64,000 bases of DNA from Dyadobacter jejuensis. Lineage in GTDB: Bacteria > Bacteroidota > Bacteroidia > Cytophagales > Spirosomataceae. The stretch's first letter is position 1; every line of letters begins with the position of its first letter. The notes beneath the pieces are model-generated. The model was not told the origin of the DNA, searched no databases, and worked only from the letters and a program-made list of their open reading frames with translations. The DNA lies in the NCBI RefSeq assembly GCF_003149085.1, contig NZ_QGDT01000004.1, positions 248,001-312,000 on the forward strand, written 5' to 3'. The position numbers and the translations under genes are program-made. Shown here piece by piece: positions 62,909 through 64,000 of this stretch.

Positions 62909-64000
62909 TTATTCCTTTAAAAAACGTAAGAATAGCACCTCTAGCAACAGAAAGCCTAGACAAGCGAATAAGAAATATTTCCATAGCGCGCTTGGCTCAT
63001 GGTTGCTGGCAAAGGCCGATTTATAGGCAGTATCGTCAATTCCATCATATACCGTCACATTCTTTTGGGTACTGAATATATCCCGTAGCTCGTCGGTGGT
63101 ATAATACTGTAGTTCCGATTCGGCTTTGGTATAATTGAACGCCAAGGTAGTAAGCTGGCCGCTCTCATCGTGAAGTTGGTAGTATCCAGGTTCCAAGGTT
63201 TTTATATCATGGGTATGGGGTAGCTCCAGATACAGCTTATTGCCTACCATCCTTTGAGCGGGTATTAATTCAGAATCCTTAGTTTTAAGCGTATACAATA
63301 CCTCTTTGGGGGAATCGGGACGGTCTATGTCGAGAACGACTGGACTTTGGTCGAAAGTATAGGACAGGGGGCTCGATCGCACACTCATCGCGGCTAATTT
63401 ATACATGATAGGAACGAATAGGGCATGTTCGGCCAATCCATTATAAGTGGACATTAAGGGACTCGCAAAAAGGTAATAATGCCCATTTCCACTTCCCGAC
63501 TGACTTAAAAAGGCTTCGCCATTGCGGAATGTCAACAGCCCATGCCCCGTTTGGCCCCAGTTCCATACGGATTGCGCCGCGGGCATGTCCACATTAGGAT
63601 CCGACTGCCTGGAGGCTTCGAATACATCTTTGAAAAAGGGAATGTTTCGGTCGGGTGCTTTGAGTGGTATAGGCTCCTTGCTGCTGCTCATAGCCAAGCT
63701 TCGTAGCCCGAGGGGTTGTAACATATCCTTATACAGCGGTAGGTTGGGAGCCGCTGATGGTACTATCGCCAGCCCTCCGCCAGTCTTAACCAGTTGTTGT
63801 AGCTCCGCTTTTACGGAGGTGCTTATCTGGTCGACCCCATTTAGAATCACCAAGTCGTGGGTAGCAATAATGCCGGGATCCACACTCGAAATAGACTGGC
63901 TATGAAAGTCAAATAGACTGTCGTTGGCATATACTTGCCCAATGGCCTTTACATTAGCCGATTCACCCATCATATGCAGGATGCGTATCCTAGGCGATGC
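62909..64000 (-). CDS. BatA-domain-like membrane protein, 5' end outside the window
   Basis: The frame runs from the window end to the stop at 62909 and has no stop in the last 27 bases, so the start lies beyond 64000; what is visible is about 363 residues. It contains VKAIGQVYANDSLFDF and HDLVILNGVDQISTSVKAEL, a segment like the ThuA/GATase-like domain seen in BatA/VWA-type membrane proteins of Bacteroidota (NPxGGGLAIVPSA with GGGLAI). Near the C terminus is one hydrophobic segment (LWKYFLFACLGFLLLEVLFLR), a membrane anchor. A role near the Bat operon proteins is possible but unproven. purK follows 95 bp later in the same direction. Confidence 0.75.
   Translation of the reverse strand, partial: ASPRIRILHMMGESANVKAIGQVYANDSLFDFHSQSISSVDPGIIATHDLVILNGVDQISTSVKAELQQLVKTGGGLAIVPSAAPNLPLYKDMLQPLGLRSLAMSSSKEPIPLKAPDRNIPFFKDVFEASRQSDPNVDMPAAQSVWNWGQTGHGLLTFRNGEAFLSQSGSGNGHYYLFASPLMSTYNGLAEHALFVPIMYKLAAMSVRSSPLSYTFDQSPVVLDIDRPDSPKEVLYTLKTKDSELIPAQRMVGNKLYLELPHTHDIKTLEPGYYQLHDESGQLTTLAFNYTKAESELQYYTTDELRDIFSTQKNVTVYDGIDDTAYKSAFASNHEPSALWKYFLFACLGFLLLEVLFLRFLKE

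Noticed and set aside
1..64000. tRNA/rRNA genes, CRISPR arrays, IS elements, phage or toxin-antitoxin modules
   Set aside because: Read on both strands by eye; no cloverleaf-type sequence, regular repeat-spacer pattern, transposase or integrase motif was found.

Overview
This window looks like chromosomal DNA of a Bacteroidota bacterium, most likely of the order Cytophagales (Spirosoma/Dyadobacter-like). The evidence is a PorP/SprF type IX secretion protein, BshA (bacillithiol pathway), a large TolB-like WD40/beta-barrel protein, an OMP_b-brl_3-type outer-membrane protein with a CarboxypepD_reg-like domain, a DUF4834-type small membrane protein, TAnnTTTG promoter elements and scarce Shine-Dalgarno sites. 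The assignment comes from protein families, not from a search. I saw no rRNA or tRNA genes, CRISPR arrays, insertion sequences or phage genes; most of the window is ordinary chromosome with densely packed genes.

Layout. 1-8.4 kb: end of a truncated gene, a small helical protein, a glyoxalase-fold protein, a DUF5009 membrane acyltransferase-like protein, a GMC oxidoreductase with its Tat/lipoprotein partner, a LuxE-like protein, a lipoprotein and a histidine kinase. 8.6-20.6 kb: hemA, a DEAD-box helicase, a protein with a J-domain-like HPD motif, an EamA transporter, purN, a secreted TapB-like protein, a UbiA prenyltransferase, a zinc-less MDR oxidoreductase, bshA, a DUF4834 protein and a CLC antiporter with fluoride-type signatures. 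20.9-26.5 kb: an aldo/keto reductase, an orphan LuxR-type response regulator, a gene-poor stretch of 1.5 kb with a probable small RNA, a small orphan protein, rarA and an ECF sigma factor. 26.6-29.2 kb: adenine deaminase and an AraC regulator.

29.4-38.2 kb is the most coherent block. A UxaA-type dehydratase, an SDR dehydrogenase, an FAH-family hydrolase and an L-fuconolactonase-like amidohydrolase are followed by LutA, LutB and LutC. Read as a pathway, 6-deoxy-sugar acids (L-fuconate or L-rhamnonate type) would be dehydrated, oxidised and cleaved to pyruvate plus L-lactate, and the Lut proteins would oxidise the lactate to pyruvate. A degenerate endonuclease/exonuclease/phosphatase-fold gene, apparently a pseudoenzyme, sits 1 nt upstream of lutA.

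38.5-49 kb: cmk, an FAD oxidoreductase, the TolB-like protein, PorP/SprF and the sucA-sucB (2-oxoglutarate dehydrogenase) operon, whose E2 has two lipoyl domains. 49-57.4 kb: a MazG-like pyrophosphohydrolase, dtd, L-serine dehydratase, mgtE, rsmA and a 1203-residue hybrid sensor kinase with a phosphorelay. 57.5-64 kb: an outer-membrane beta-barrel protein, a LysM membrane protein, purE, purK and the 3' part of a BatA-like membrane protein cut by the window end.

I see no clearly new defence or mobile system. The items most worth a second look are the deoxysugar-acid-to-lactate cluster, the EEP pseudoenzyme inside it, the putative fluoride-type CLC with a 24-codon ORF ending 1 nt before it, the candidate small RNA near 23.6 kb and the HPD-bearing coiled-coil protein.
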